Shown piece after piece: positions 25,796 through 36,282 of a stretch of 64,000 nt of DNA. Position numbers and translations under genes: made by a program. The notes beneath the pieces are model-generated. The model saw only the letters and a list, made by a program, of their open reading frames with translations. It was not told where the DNA came from and ran no database searches. The stretch comes from Diphasiastrum complanatum (taxonomy: Eukaryota > Streptophyta > Lycopodiopsida > Lycopodiales > Lycopodiaceae), in the NCBI GenBank assembly GCA_029204225.1, contig CM055114.1, positions 15,485,407 to 15,549,406 of the forward strand, in the 5' to 3' direction. The stretch's first letter is position 1. Each line of letters starts with the position of its first letter.

Positions 25796-28700
25796 AGAAG
25801 AAGAAGAAGAAATTGTCTTAATGTCTGTTATGTGCCCAAGGGCACATAGGACAGAAGAAATGAGTACATATCTCGTAGGATCACTGTCCATGTCGGACAA
25901 CATAAAAAAAAAAGCACTAGTCTAAGTGGAAAAGAAAAACAATATAGGAATCTGTCTAGCTAGTCAGAAGACACATCGAGCATAGAATCATAAAAAGCAT
26001 ACAAGAGCTTAACCTCCAGCTCTGAAGAGGGTACAGGTGTTAGAGCTTAACCGCCTGGTCTGCTGATGAAAGTAAAAGGAAGAATAAAATATCAATCTCG
26101 GAAAAAACGTCTGATACCCATAGAAGCTGTGATCTGTGGTCGAGGAGCTCTGATAGCTCTGGTGGTTTGTGTAGATCTGGCAGGAGGTGGTGGCTGAGCA
26201 CGTTGGGCCTTCGCCCTCACCGGTATGACTGCCTCATCATTTGATAGGTCATCACGCTCCCGCTTCTGAAAGAAGCTAGTAATAAGATGCTGGCCAGAAT
26301 CAGTAATACTCTCCGAAGGTATCAAAGAGGTTCTCAACATAAGCATCTCTCGTAGTAAAAGGCTGACACATCTGGGATCCTGATACTCCAAAAAGGTACT
26401 GAGGGTATTGGGGGTGTCCCGATACAAACAATGATATCGGCCACGTATCTCATAGTATGTAGGGCATGTGAAGATAAAATGGACTCATCTTCCTCTACAC
26501 CCAATGTGCATACTTGGCATATCCGATGCTCTCTGAAAATGGCTGAATATCTGCCTGTCTCGATAGCAAGCTGATGCGAAGAGACTCGTAACTGTCCCAA
26601 TCTGTATCGGAGCCCAAAAGAAAGAGGAAGAGATGGATATAAAGGTCTAATAGGAAGTCCCAAATTGTCTCTGCGTAAGATATGTGCGCCATAAAAGGTA
26701 AGCTTGACTCTGTCATGATCAAGACAATCCCATACTATGTGACAATATCTACGATATAGCTATTGTCTGATAAATGCATGAGTTCCCTGTGGGAGATCCA
26801 GCATCGAGAAGCCCCATGACTGAAAGAAAGCCACCACATCACCGTACCAAGAAGATCTAGCCTATTGTCCAGCTATAGCCTGAGAAGAAGTAAGCGCTGC
26901 CATCACGTATCTGTGAGTATCCATGGTCTCAAGTCGATGTAGAAAGGTAACAATCTGAAACAAAGCCTCGACCACCATGGGGAGTGAGGCGAACTCCGCT
27001 AAAAGAATCTCATGAGGAACTGATGGCTTCGCACGAATCATCCTTCCTAACATGGTGATCTGCAGGCGAGTGATGTCTCTCCAAGTACCCTGAGATATCC
27101 CTGGGCACCAAACCTCCGCCGAGTACATAGCCACTGGTGAGACCACTGTAGAGAAAAGGTGGTCTCTAGAAGCAGGATCATGAATATGGTAAGTAGTACA
27201 CACTCTCTCCATATGTACCAAGGCAGTATGCCCCTTACGCAGGCGAGATAGAGCAGTAGATCGAAAAGTAAGGGACCGGTGAATAGTACACCTAGATAGG
27301 TGTATAAGGTAACAATCTCCAGCTGCTGTCCATCATAATAAAATGTGTCATCTCTCATATGTTGCCGATTAGAGTTAAACACCATTACCTTGGTCTTAGC
27401 AATATTCACCATCAAGCCCCACACTAAGCAAAAACCATAGAGAGCATCAAGATGTCAGACAATCCAGAGGCTGTCGAGGATAGCAATGCCACATCATCCG
27501 CATACAGTAGGATAGGAAGAATAACATCAGCAAGTGGACATCCATCACCACCCTCCTCCTTGATGATCCGCTCTAGATCATCAATGTACAATGCAAAAAG
27601 AGTGGGAGAGAGTGGACATCCCTGCTTGACCCAACTGTGCTCTGGATAAAAGGCGACCAGCTGCGGCCATCTCTGAAGCGTGCTTATACCCTCTCATATA
27701 AGGTGCTGATAGCCATAATGATATCCTGTGAGAAGCCAAGTGAAGATAAGCATTGAAGTAGTAGGTGTCGTGGAACTGAGTCAAAGGCCTTGCGGAAATC
27801 CACAAAGAAGCAGTATACTCTCCGTCTCCGATGTCGAGCCTTCACAAAAGCATGATTCAAAGTACATCCTACTTTGAGCACTTCACATTCGTCTCTCCCT
27901 TTTGACTTGAGATCTTCTATGATGCAGCGTAGGACAAATGCATGATCAATAGTAGAATATTCGGGTCTGAAGCTAGCCTGTCCAAGAGCAAATAACTCAT
28001 CTAATTCCGCCTGGGATCTAACCATAGACTACAGAACTGAGCCATAAAGCTTCGCCATCGTGTGACTGATCATGAGAGTGCGGTAGTTATCGACGTTCAT
28101 TGGGTCACCAGCTTTGAAAATGGGATGGAGGAGATTCATGCACCAGTTGGTGGGAAAGCCAGAGGTAACAGCCATGTTAAAAGTGTGGGCAATGTAAGGA
28201 GAGAGAAGTTGAAAGACAGGTTTGAGGAAGTCCGAGTTAAGTGAGTCGACGTCTTTCGCTTTATGGGGTTGGGCTTTACTAATCGCGGATTCAATTTGGT
28301 CAGAGGTAAAAAGAGAGAATGTAGCAAGTCGAGTGATAGGGATAGGGGGGGGCATCGGTAGTGTATAAGCGAGTAGCATATTCCACCCAAGAGTCGATAT
28401 CAATGGGTGAAAGTAAGGAAGATTTCTTAGAAAAGATTTTCCAAAAAATAGAGGAGGAAGAGAAAAGGGAGTCTATAAGTTTCTGACCATCTCTTGTTAG
28501 AAAGTCTCTTTTCTTTTTATTAACTACATGACGATACTGCTTCTGTACTTGCACCAAAAGATTAGGAGAGTGATGCATGGCGAATACCACCTGCTTATGT
28601 AAGGTGTGGCAATCATGATCATACCATCGGTTATAGGTCCTTCAATGAGTGGAATATGTCTTAGGGGGAAAGGCCTGGGTGGCAGCTTGTATAAGGGAGA

Positions 28701-29094
28701 GCGACAAGAAGCTAGCTTGTTGCTCAATAGGAGAGGAGAAGGGAAAATCTTGCAGAAGAGTGTTGAGCGTGAGTATGTATCGTGGGATGAGATGTGTACA
28801 AAAAGAAAAGTGAGGCTTACTGGTCTTGGGTCGAATGGTTGGAAGGAGAGAGGTTTGGCCAACAAAGAGTAAGAGCAACGAGTGATCAGCGAGGGTGGGA
28901 GAGAGAATGGTAAAGCTGTGAATGAGAGGAATCAAGGCTGGTGAGCGAATGAAGTAATCTACCACACTATGTCCGCCTCCCTGCGGATGACAAGTGAAGG
29001 CTGCTAAATCTGGCCATTGCGATAAACCGTTCAGAATAACCAAGGAGTGTGCCTCAGTAATCCTGAGTAACTGCTCACCAAATGTAGTAGAAGG
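25763..29094 (-). mobile_element. LINE copy M5, 5'-truncated, subfamily B
   Basis: The tail is (TC)n plus (TTC)n (25763-25812) and the hairpin GTGCCC-TT-GGGCAC (about 25832-25845). ORF2 runs from within the endonuclease (GGHSVVDYFIRSP, LADHSLLLL) through RT (FVDFRKAFDSVPR, about 27790; LLYADDVAL, about 27500) to a damaged finger (CQVCTLGVEEDE) and SGQHLITSFFQKRERDD (about 26280). A local extra stretch sits in RT near 27845-27900. The 5' end joins the M6 tail at 29095. Confidence 0.85.
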
Positions 29095-29681
29095 GGAGAG
29101 AGAGAGAGAGAGAGAGAACTTTATTAATGGCTTTTCCATGCCAAAGGCATATAAGACGAATAAGTACATGTCAAGTGTGTAGAGCGAAAGGGAGCATATG
29201 AAAACATCTCCGAATACATAAAGAAAAAATATAATGTAAATCTAGGTACATATAGCAATGATAAAGATAAACTACACAAATATAAATCATGAGATAGCTA
29301 TGAATGAAAGAAGCCCTAGATCATGTCTTGGAGGTGGCGGTGATGCTGATGCTGATGTTGTTGCTGCTCCTGAAGAAGGATGAAATACAAGTTGCAGTAG
29401 GAAGTATAACTGGGATGTGCCTGTCGATGTCGAGGATGAGTGCGACCTCTCCTCGTGTAAGGACGAGTAGGTCTAATTGGGTGATAGCGTAGGGAGGTGC
29501 ATAATCTCTGAGCTCTGTGGGATGTCGAGTCATCATCTTCATCCCCCTCTGAATCAAAAGCTGGTCGTGATCGTTGTCTGGAGAAAAAGGAAGTGATATG
29601 GAGCTGTGTGTCTAGAGTGCTCTGGCACAAAGGCAAGAGGTCTCATCGAAATAGAAGCATCTCTGTATCATAAGCACTACA

Positions 29682-30061
29682 TGTTGAAGAGTAATGCCTA
29701 TTTTACCCCTTTTGGCTAAGCACTAGTTAAGTTGTACATAACTCACGGGGCATGTTTTAATTAAATGCATGAGACCCCCCTTTAAGTTATGTAAATTAGT
29801 GCAAGTGGCCCACTTGGCCAAGTAGCTCACTCCTATGGTTGACACCTAGACTTTCCATGCATGTAAAGGAGGTGCTTGCCTCACAAGGGATTTGGAGGAC
29901 CCACGCCCTCCTCTCTCTCTCTAGCAATTCATTTCTTCTTGAGACTTTTGAGTTTGTGAGATGCTCATGCAATTCTCCTTGTGTGTGATATTTCCATAGC
30001 CAAGTTTTCTCAAGCTTTCATAGTTGATCTAGCATCCATAGCTAGGTCTTGTAAATCTTCA
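29682..30061 (+). repeat. copia left LTR
   Basis: 380 bp, beginning TGTTGAAGAG and ending AAATCTTCA. It matches 34560-34944 almost base for base; the visible differences are single substitutions and a short indel in a C/T run. Confidence 0.93.
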
Positions 30062-30076
30062 TGGTATCAGAGCAGG
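30062..30076 (+). promoter_or_regulatory. copia primer-binding site
   Basis: TGGTATCAGAGCAGG directly after the LTR is the usual site complementary to the 3' end of plant initiator methionine tRNA. Confidence 0.9.
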
Positions 30077-30530
30077 TTGTCTAGCATGTGAGTCTGAGAG
30101 TGAGAGAAACTTCAGTGCTTAGATTCTTGAGAAGATTCTTATCTTCTACAAGCACCTCAATCTTGAAAGAGGGAGCATTTGATCTACAGGTGTCAGATCA
30201 AGTGGAGTCTTGCACTGTTGGAGAGCTATTGGCAAGGGGAGTGGGATGATCCAAAAACTTTCTAAATCTGGCTAAGTTTTGGGGAGTCTTTCTGGAGGAG
30301 CTTACACAAAAGTAGGGCGCACTTTCTGTAGGGGCTTCTGATTTCTGTTCCAGTGGAGCCTAGTGCTTGTGCTAGTGAGGCCACACCAAGTGGCAAAGAC
30401 AAAAGCAGGAGCTGAAGGGTTGCCTTGAAGTGGCTACATACCCTAGTTTGGGGTTAAACCCTTGTTGCTGGAAGCTGTTCTTTTCTGATCTCTTTCAAGT
30501 TGAGCTTCTGTTTTAAGCACAGATTTTAGC

Positions 30531-31208
30531 ATGGCAAGTCTTGGGGAGAGTTTGCTGGGTGAATCTAGCAAACTAGATGGCACAAACTACAGAGTGTGGA
30601 AGTTCAAGATAGCCAATATCTTGATGGATAAGAATTGTTGGGAGGTCATGACAGGTACAGATTCTGTACCAACATCTGATCCTGAATTGAAGGACTACAT
30701 GAACAGGAGACATAAAGCTCATAGGATAATCAATCTTTCTGTCAAGGACAATATTATTCCTCACATTTGCCATGCAAGGGATGCAGCTGATGCTTGGACA
30801 ATTCTGAAGTCTATGTTTGAAACAGTGGATTCAGCCAAGCTGGTGTATTTGCAGAACAGGTTACATACTCTCAAGATGGAAGCAGGTGCAACAATTGGTG
30901 ATCATATTACAAAGGTCAAGGACCTATTGGATCAGCTTGCTTCAGTTGGAGAGAAAGTAAGTGACAGGAGTATTGTTCCCATAGCCTTGAACAGCTTGTC
31001 ATTCAACTATCAAGACTATGTGATGTCCCTTTCTGCTAGGGAGAAACTCCCAACCTTTGGGGAGTTATGTGGTCTTCTTTTACAGGAGATGAGAAGGAAG
31101 AATCTTTCTGAAAGGGAAGATAATCCAGAGCTTGCATTTGCTTCTAAGAAGAAGCAAAACTTCAGAAGAAAGGCAAAGGCAAAAAGAAGAACTCAAAGCA
31201 AAGCTTAG
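30531..31208 (+). CDS. copia gag
   Basis: A 225-residue open frame with the copia gag core: LDGTNYRVWKFKIANIL near the N-terminus, AWTILKSMFE, LHTLKMEAG and a lysine/arginine-rich C-terminus. It stops at 31206. The zinc knuckle follows in another frame (about 31285) as NYCGKYGHFAFEC, where the first cysteine of CX2CX4HX4C is replaced by tyrosine. Gag forms the particle that packages element RNA. Start chosen at the ATG after the untranslated leader. Confidence 0.85.
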   Translation: MASLGESLLGESSKLDGTNYRVWKFKIANILMDKNCWEVMTGTDSVPTSDPELKDYMNRRHKAHRIINLSVKDNIIPHICHARDAADAWTILKSMFETVDSAKLVYLQNRLHTLKMEAGATIGDHITKVKDLLDQLASVGEKVSDRSIVPIALNSLSFNYQDYVMSLSAREKLPTFGELCGLLLQEMRRKNLSEREDNPELAFASKKKQNFRRKAKAKRRTQSKA

Positions 31209-31216
31209 AGCAGCAG

Positions 31217-34200
31217 GTGTCCAAGTTACAGGTTGGAGAGGAGTCAAGCACCAATTCCTCATCTACACCCAAGAGGAAGGGCAACTACAACTATTGTGGT
31301 AAGTATGGGCATTTTGCTTTTGAATGCAGGACGAAGCAAAGTGATCAGAAGAAGGGAAAGAACCAGCAGAGTCACTTTGTTGACAAAGTTGCAGAGGAGG
31401 AGCAATCTGGTGTGCTTGAGCTATTCACCGCAGCCCTATCAACTGAATCCACATTTGGTGGATGGTACATTGATTCTGGAGCCTCAAAGCACATGACACC
31501 TCATAGAGATTGGTTCAGCACCTATGAGGAGACAGAAGATGGCCAGCATGTTTGCCTTGGAGATAATTCTACACGTATGGTGAGGGGCAAAGGCACAGTT
31601 GCAATACAGCTATCATCAGGTGAGGTGAAGGAAATTAAAAGTGTGTTGCATGTACCAGGGTTGGCTAAGAACTTGTTATCTGTTGGTGCCATTACCAAAC
31701 AGAACATGGTGGTAGAGTTTAATGATTCTAAATGTTTGGTAAAAGACAAAGATCAGCACTTCAAAGTGGTAGCCAAGGGAATGCAAGAAGGAGGTCTTTA
31801 CAAGCTACCATTCCTAGCCAAGAGGCCTTGTCTGCAAGAGATACTAATCGGGACAAGCTTTGGCATCAGAGATATGGTCATTTGAGTTACAAAAGTTTGC
31901 AAGTTTTGAACAGGCACAAAATGGTAGTAGATCTTCCTAGCATTAAGTCTTCTTCAGATACATGTGAGGCTTGTGCATTAGGGAAGCAACAGAGGAAAAA
32001 GTTTCCAAAGGAGAAAGCTACCAGGGCCAAAGGCATTCTTGAACTTGTGCATTCAGATTTATGCGGTCCCATGCAGGTCAAATCAGCAGGGGGGGCATAC
32101 TATCTCATGACCTTCGTAGATGATTTCTCTCGAAAGGTATGGGTCTATTTTCTGAAACTGAAATCTGAAGCGTTCAAATACTTCAAACAGTGGAAAGCTA
32201 TGGTGGAAAACCACACAGGAAAGAGGTTAAAGACTCTCAGGTCAGATAAGGGTGGTGAGTATATTTCTGATGAGTTCAAAGATCTTTGCAAAGCATGTGG
32301 GATAAAGAGACAGTTTACTGCTCCACATACACCGCAGCAAAACGGCGTGGCTGAGCAGAAAAACAGGTCTATAGTTGAGTGTGCGAGGAGCATGCTCAAG
32401 GCAAAGGGGTTGCCAAATTCCTTTTGAGCAGAAGCAGTAGCAACTGCTGTTTTTCTATTGAATAGAAGTCCAACCAAAGCAGTTGAAGGAATCACGCCAG
32501 AAGAAGCATATAGTGGCAACAAGCCCAAAGTGGGCAGCCTTCGAGTATTTGGGTGTACAGCATATGCACATATACCAAAGGACTTGCGGAAGAAACTTGA
32601 TGCAAAATCCGTAAAGTGTGTCTTTCTTGGGTATAGTGAAGGTCAGTACAGGAGCAGGAGAAGGAAGGAATTACTGAGTTCATACCCTTGATTGATTCCA
32701 CGGATGAGGATCCTAGTCAAGAGTCCTGTAAGCCTCAAGTGCAGGAGCAACAACAGGAAATCGAACCTACTAGTTCGAGACCTCTTTTTGGCCAAGTACC
32801 AGAAGCAGAAGTTGGGGACAAACGGAAGACTAAAACAGTACCATGGGATACGTGGTCACCTACTGCTAGGAAGAAGCTACCTAGGTGGTATTGGGAAACA
32901 ATCAAAGAAGGTCAAATGATTGAAGAAGGAGAGAGCAGTGAACAGGGCGTCAGAAGATCTCTTAGGTCTCATGAGAGACAAGAGACTAACTTTGCTCTTA
33001 TGTCCACTATTCTGAATGCAGATGAGCCACAGTTCTTTCACGAAGCCGTGAGAGAAAAGGTATGGCAACATGCCATGCAGGAGGAGTACGACTCCATTGT
33101 CAAGAATGACACATGGGAGCTCACTACATTGCCAGAAGGGAAGCAACCAATAGGTTGCAAGTGGGTCTATAAGACCAAGTTTCATGCCAATGGAACAGTG
33201 GACAAGTACAAGGCAAGGGAAAGGCTATGCTCAGCAAGAGGGGCTAGACTATGATGAGACATTCGCACCTGTTGCTAAAATGACATCTATCAGGACCGTT
33301 TTGGCTATAGCCTCATATTTTGATTGGGATGTCCATCAAATGGATGTCAAGAGTGCCTTTCTTAATGGGCACCTACAGGAGGAGGTTTACATGGAAAAAC
33401 CGCAAGGATTTGAAATAACAGGCAAGGAGAATCTGGTTTGCAGGCTTAGGAAAGCCTTGTATGGGCTCAAACAGGCGCCAAGGGCTTGGTATAGCCGAAT
33501 TGATGAGTACTTTGCAAGGCAAGGGTTTGAGAAGAGTAAGTCTGATTGCAATCTTTATGTCTTCAGGGAAGGAGAAGACTTTGTGGTTGTTGTGCTCTAT
33601 GTGGATGATCTACTCATCACGGGAAGCAATAAGAAGCTTATTGCTTGTGTTAAGAAGAATCTTTCTAATGAGTTTGAAATGAAAGATTTGGGTTTGCTAC
33701 ACTATTGCCTAGGAGTTGAAGTTTGGAAAGGAAAGCGTTGTCTTTTTATCTCACAGGCAAAGTATGCACAGAAATTATTGAAGAGGTTTAACATGCAAGA
33801 AAGCAAACCAATCAGCACACCCATGGATGCAAGCGACAAGCCATCAAAAGATGATGGTCCAGCATTTGCAGATCAGACGCTCTATCGTCAGTTAGTGGGC
33901 AGCCTCATTTACCTTACTACCACCAGGCCAGATATTGCTTATGCGGTTGGAATTGCAAGTCAATACATGTGTAAGCCTACCGAAGCACATTGGAAGGCAG
34001 CCAAGCGGATCCTACGATATGTGAGAGGGACAGTGACTTATGGGATTGGATACACCGATGACGGGAACCTTCAGCTGGAAGGTTATTCAGATTCTGATTG
34101 GGCAGGTGATAGAGACGATCGGAGATCAACGACAGGCTATTGTTTCAGCCTAGGTTCAGGGGCTATATCATGTGCAGTAAGAAGCAGCCTACTATTGCTC

Positions 34201-34565
34201 TATCATCTACCGAAGCTGAGTACAGGGCGACTACGAGGTCCGCCTGTGAAGCCATTTGGTTACGCCGTCTACTTGAGGACATGCAGATTGCTCAAGTAAG
34301 ACCTACATTGTTACATTGTGATAACCAAAGCTGCATTCAGCTTGCGAGGAATCCAGTCTATCATGCACGGACAAAACACATAGAGGTGGACCAGCATTTT
34401 ATACGAGAGAAGGTGCACAGTGGGGAGATCGAGCTAGTTTATTGTGACACCAACGACCAGACAGCTGATATTTTTACTAAACCACTTAGTAAAGATAAGT
34501 TTGAAAAGTTCAGAACTTTGTTGGGTGTCAGTTTGAATAAAATTGCCATTAAGGGGGGGTGTTGA
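31217..34565 (+). pseudogene. copia pol: protease, integrase, RT, RNase H (frameshifted)
   Basis: Protease WYIDSGASKHMT (about 31460). After a frame change, integrase has the HHCC zinc region (HQRYGHL...CEAC), SDLCGP, DDFSRKVWVY, RSDKGGEY and QQNGVAEQKNRS. A TGA at 32425 replaces tryptophan before AEAVATAVFLLNR. Sequence is missing at about 32640. A deletion near 33220 breaks frame just before RT (DYDETFAPVAKM, DVKSAFLNG, YGLKQAPRAWY, LYVDDLLITG). A last frame change near 34170 precedes RNase H (STEAEYRA, HARTKHIEVD, ADIFTKPL). All catalytic motifs are present, but not as one protein. Confidence 0.92.
34551..34559 (+). promoter_or_regulatory. copia polypurine tract
   Basis: AAGGGGGGG immediately precedes the TG of the right LTR, as expected for plus-strand priming. 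Confidence 0.85.
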
Positions 34566-34944
34566 AGAGTAATGCCTATTTTACCCCTTTTGGCTAAGCA
34601 TTAGTTAAGTTGTACATAACTCATGGGGCATGTTTTAATTAAATGCATGAGACCCCCCCTTTTGTTAAGTTATGTAAATTAGTGCAAGTGGCCCACTTGG
34701 CCAAGTAGCTCACTCCTATGGTTGACACCTAGACTTTCCATGCATGTAAAGGAGGTGCTTGCCTCACAAGGGATTTGGAGGACCCACGCCCTCCTCTCTC
34801 TCTCTAGCAATTCATTTCTTCTTGAGACTTTTGAGTTTGTGAGATGCTCATGCAATTCTCCTTGTGTGTGATATTTCCATAGCCAAGTTTTCTCAAGCTT
34901 TCATAGTTGATCTAGCATCCATAGCTAGGTCTTGTAAATCTTCA
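34560..34944 (+). repeat. copia right LTR
   Basis: 385 bp, TGTTGAAGAG to AAATCTTCA. It is followed by the target duplication CTACA (34945-34949). Confidence 0.93.
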
Positions 34945-35642
34945 CTACACAACGTGGATCCTCATACGTAACAAGGGAGCGCAAGGTGACTGGTGCATCC
35001 CTAAATCGACAATAGTATTTCCCACGAATCTCATAGTAGGCTGGGCATATGAAGATAAAGTGCTCCTTAGTCTCCATAGCGCTCAGGGAACAAAGCTAGC
35101 AGATCCTATCCTCTCGTGGAGTCCCCTGAAACCAACCAATCTCAACCTCAAGCTGGTGTGAGACACGGAACTGACCCAGTATAAATCTAAGACCATGTGA
35201 TAAACTAGAACACAAGTAACGTGGTGGACGTGGGATCCCTAACACATTTCTCTCCATAAAATGGAGCTGATAAAAGTCGGGTTTCGACCCCTAGCTGACC
35301 ATGCCAAGCTCAATCAAGATAAGCCCTGTAGATATATTGTCTGATGTAATCATGGGTACCTGAGGGAAGGGCACTGGTAGAGATGCAAGTGTGTCTAGGA
35401 GGCGAGAGGCCTGAGAGAACCAAGCTAACTGATACCCTGACTATGTAAGCGCTGGGATGAGATGAGAGCGGCCTGTGTATATCTCTGCTCGGAAGCCTAG
35501 AACTCACTGACTCACTACATATACGTGATGAGCTAGAGTATGGCATCTAGGGACATGGGAACAAGATGATATGGTGCGAAACTGAGGGCTATGCCCATAT
35601 CATACGTGAAAGCATAGTGATCTGAAGTCGTGAGATACTAGC

Positions 35643-35925
35643 TGTTACGAGCACGTGACCAGTGCCGAACCCTAGAGAACACAGGAGGTCAGATACCACA
35701 GTCAGGGTCGCGTCCAGCAACGTAGACGACCAACAGGGCAAGACAGTGTGAGTAGTGTGCCCCAGCACGGTCCATAGCTATGGCAGGCCTACGTGGCCGA
35801 CACTTGGCAGTATGCATGCTACCAAGCCTCACACTGGGCTAGGAGGGGCTTGCTCCATATCAGGGAGTAGGCAAGGCTGGGTGGTCAGTTAGTGTTTGCC
35901 CTACTATGGTGTTAGGATGTATTAC
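35643..35925 (+). repeat. gypsy C left LTR
   Basis: About 283 bp between the LINE M6 break and the primer site. The first about 125 bases repeat at 39255-39385. The right boundary is set by the primer site and does not end in the usual CA, so it may be off by a few bases. Confidence 0.7.
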
Positions 35926-36282
35926 TGGTATCAGATCCATCTCCCTCTTTGGGAGCTCAGTTTTAGCAGGGGAGAAATCCATCAGAGTGTATAGCAACTC
36001 TTGCTAATTTTCAGAGATAGATAGAGCAAGGGTCAGCGCTGGAGAACCAGCTATCTATGGTGGAAATCTCCGTAGGATTACTTGTTTTTAAAGCAAATTT
36101 TGGATCAGATTTCTAGGACAGGTCCAGCGCTGCCAATTCGGGTTTGAACTTCGATTTTGGAGTGGAATTTTCGGATGGAGCATTTTCAGGTCAGGAAGTT
36201 TGAAGCAGACCCAGCGCTGTCAGAGTAGATGTTTTTCCTGAAGACTTACCACATGGTTTACCACCTAGCAGAGAGGTAGATC

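Larger units (their letters stand above)
29682..34944 (+). mobile_element. complete Ty1/copia element, 5-bp target duplication CTACA
   Basis: It has two LTRs (29682-30061 and 34560-34944), a primer site TGGTATCAGAGC just after the left LTR, a purine tract just before the right LTR, and target duplications CTACA at 29677-29681 and 34945-34949. Domain order gag-protease-integrase-RT-RNase H defines copia. The LTRs differ at only a few positions, so insertion is recent. The coding region nonetheless carries several frameshifts, a stop and a deletion. Confidence 0.95.
29095..35642 (-). mobile_element. LINE copy M6, split by a copia element
   Basis: The (GA)n tail is at 29095-29118, with hairpin ATGCC-TTT-GGCAT and ORF2 C-terminus TQLHITSFFSRQRS. 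At 29681 the copy is interrupted by a complete copia element. The LINE resumes at 34945 with the finger region and upstream ORF2 (to about 35640), where it is cut by the LTR of a gypsy element. Relative ages follow: LINE first, copia later. Confidence 0.83.
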
